The notes beneath the pieces were generated by a model. The model did not search any database. It saw nothing but the letters and a program-made list of their open reading frames with translations, and was not told the origin of the DNA. A stretch of DNA of 6,577 bases, taken from positions 1-6,577 of the forward strand of contig JALSHL010000013.1 in assembly GCA_026982255.1 (NCBI GenBank), given 5' to 3'. Positions within the stretch are counted from its first letter, which is position 1. Each line of letters begins with the position of its first letter. This document shows positions 5,587 to 6,577 of this stretch, one piece after another. This stretch comes from Paracoccaceae bacterium (lineage in GTDB: Bacteria > Pseudomonadota > Alphaproteobacteria > Rhodobacterales > Rhodobacteraceae). Made by a program: the position numbers and the translations under genes.

Positions 5587-6571
5587 GGTCAATCCGGCAA
5601 AGGTAGTTTTTGTCGCCGGTGCGTCACGCTCCGGCTCGACGCTGCTGGAGGATCAACTGGCCCTGGCGAGCGGGGGGACAAATGTTGGCGAGATGCGCCG
5701 CATCAATGATTTTTTCCTCGAAAACTGGGAAAAAATAACCGATCCGTCCGGTCGCCATGGCTGCGCCTGCGGTCAGCCTGTCCGCGATTGTTCTTTCTGG
5801 AACGAAGTCGCGGCACATGCCGGTATAACGTTTGGTAAAGACAGGTTTTCGAGTCAGGGCGGCTGGATCGTGCGGACGACCTTCAAGCTGTCTGCGCTGC
5901 TCCTAGGTGCGAGGGTGACCCGCTCGGTGGCAAAAATATGGGGGCCTTTCCGTCAAGAACTGGAATCTGCCGAAAACTGTTTTGCCCTGTATGATGCGAT
6001 TGCGGAACTGACCGGCGGAACCTGTGTGGTCGATGCGTCCAAGCAGATCCACCAGTATCTGATGTTGCGTGTCGCCCGCCCTGACGCCATGTGTCTTATC
6101 GTGTTGGTGCGCGATGCCCGTGCCGTCAGCCTGTCGATGATCAGGGGCAGTCGGCGGAACGGGTTTGTCCACCACATCGAAAAGCGCAAAAAAACGGGAG
6201 GCGTGACAGAGCCGGACCTTGTCCGCGCGGCGGCGCTTGCCTGGTGGCGTGCCATGTCGAACGTATTCCTGACCGGCCTTCTGACGCCCCGACGCCGCAA
6301 GGCATTCATCCGCTACGAGGATTTTTGCGACCACCCGCAACAGGAAACCCGCCGCCTGCTGACGCATTTCGATATTCCGGCCGAAGGGAGCAGGGAGGAT
6401 ATCGTCACCCATGCAATCGGCGGCTCCCCTTCGCGCCGGAGTGCGGATTTCCGGACCATCCGGCGGGATGACAGTTGGCGGAAACAATGGTTCGACCGGC
6501 CCCGGTTTGTGTTGCCATGGCGGGTATCCCTGTTGAACAGGCTGGCGGGGTATCGTGATGATGATGCGTAA
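5579..6571 (+). CDS. Sulfotransferase, bacterial Sulfotransfer_3-like type
   Basis: A 330-residue protein of a different sulfotransferase branch from the one at 3482. Seen: 5'-phosphosulfate P-loop GASRSGSTLL (14-23), NVGEMR (35-40), a cysteine motif C62-A-C64-G65 followed by C71-S-F-W74, VDASK (151-155), 3'-phosphate motif LVRDARAVSLS (176-186), RYEDF (245-249), GGSPSRR (281-287) and DDSWRKQW (297-304). The order and spacing fit the bacterial PAPS sulfotransferase family in which CxCG...CxFW is a recurrent element. It probably sulfates a carbohydrate hydroxyl in the cytoplasm; no signal peptide or membrane segment is seen. It overlaps the flippase end by 8 bp (ATGGATAG, 5579..5586), so the two are likely made together. 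Acceptor and linkage are unknown. Some relatives act on other substrates such as lipids or sulfated signals, but the operon favours a surface glycan. Confidence 0.85.
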   Translation: MDRVNPAKVVFVAGASRSGSTLLEDQLALASGGTNVGEMRRINDFFLENWEKITDPSGRHGCACGQPVRDCSFWNEVAAHAGITFGKDRFSSQGGWIVRTTFKLSALLLGARVTRSVAKIWGPFRQELESAENCFALYDAIAELTGGTCVVDASKQIHQYLMLRVARPDAMCLIVLVRDARAVSLSMIRGSRRNGFVHHIEKRKKTGGVTEPDLVRAAALAWWRAMSNVFLTGLLTPRRRKAFIRYEDFCDHPQQETRRLLTHFDIPAEGSREDIVTHAIGGSPSRRSADFRTIRRDDSWRKQWFDRPRFVLPWRVSLLNRLAGYRDDDA

Positions 6572-6577
6572 AATGAC
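6558..6577 (+). CDS. Possible start of a further gene, cut by the window edge
   Basis: Three successive ATG codons (6558, 6561, 6564) and another at 6573 are all in one frame, giving M-M-M-R-K-M, and GGCGGGG (6544..6550) lies 7 nt before the first. An overlap with the sulfotransferase stop (6569..6571) would match the junction style of the whole operon. Only 20 bases are available, so the product is unknown and the call is tentative. Confidence 0.3.

Noticed and set aside
1..6577. Mobile elements, CRISPR arrays, tRNA or rRNA genes
   Set aside because: No transposase motif, terminal inverted repeats, regular spacer-repeat pattern or RNA gene signature was found; the window is almost fully occupied by the listed genes.

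Overview
The window is a compact, one-directional (+ strand) block of surface-polysaccharide genes from a moderately GC-rich Gram-negative bacterium. By codon use, the density of overlapping genes and the style of the proteins, I would guess an alphaproteobacterium, possibly marine. That placement is inference; no RNA gene or lineage marker is present.

Layout: (1) The C-terminal end of a GDP-L-fucose synthase (2..211) enters from the left. (2) A 122-bp gap (212..333) follows. It is the only real intergenic space in the window and carries an imperfect 11-bp dyad (251..261 / 285..295). (3) Three extended short-chain dehydrogenase/reductase (SDR) nucleotide-sugar enzymes come next: a UDP-hexose 4-epimerase-like protein (334..1317), a UDP-sulfoquinovose synthase (SqdB/SQD1) family protein (1336..2487), and a short soluble UDP-GlcNAc 4,6-dehydratase-like protein of the CapD/FlaA1/WbpM group (2484..3494). 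(4) A PAPS-type sulfotransferase of the classical family (3482..4303), a Wzx-like polytopic flippase (4300..5586) and a second, differently built sulfotransferase (5579..6571) follow. A further coding region probably opens in the last 20 bases. From 334 onward the genes are separated by 18 bp or overlap by 4, 13, 4 and 8 bp, so they read as a single translationally coupled operon.

How the genes fit together: four consecutive SDR enzymes (counting the fucose synthase) would supply activated sugars: GDP-L-fucose, a 4-epimerised UDP-hexose, UDP-sulfoquinovose or a related sugar, and a 4-keto-6-deoxy-HexNAc precursor. The two sulfotransferases would add sulfate esters, and the flippase would carry the lipid-linked glycan to the periplasm. 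The most interesting point is that one operon appears to combine C-S sulfonation (SqdB family, sulfite-dependent) with O-sulfation (two unrelated PAPS sulfotransferases), with no sulfolipid gene visible. This suggests a doubly sulfur-modified surface glycan rather than the sulfolipid SQDG. No glycosyltransferase, polymerase or PAPS-synthesis gene lies in the window; these must be elsewhere.
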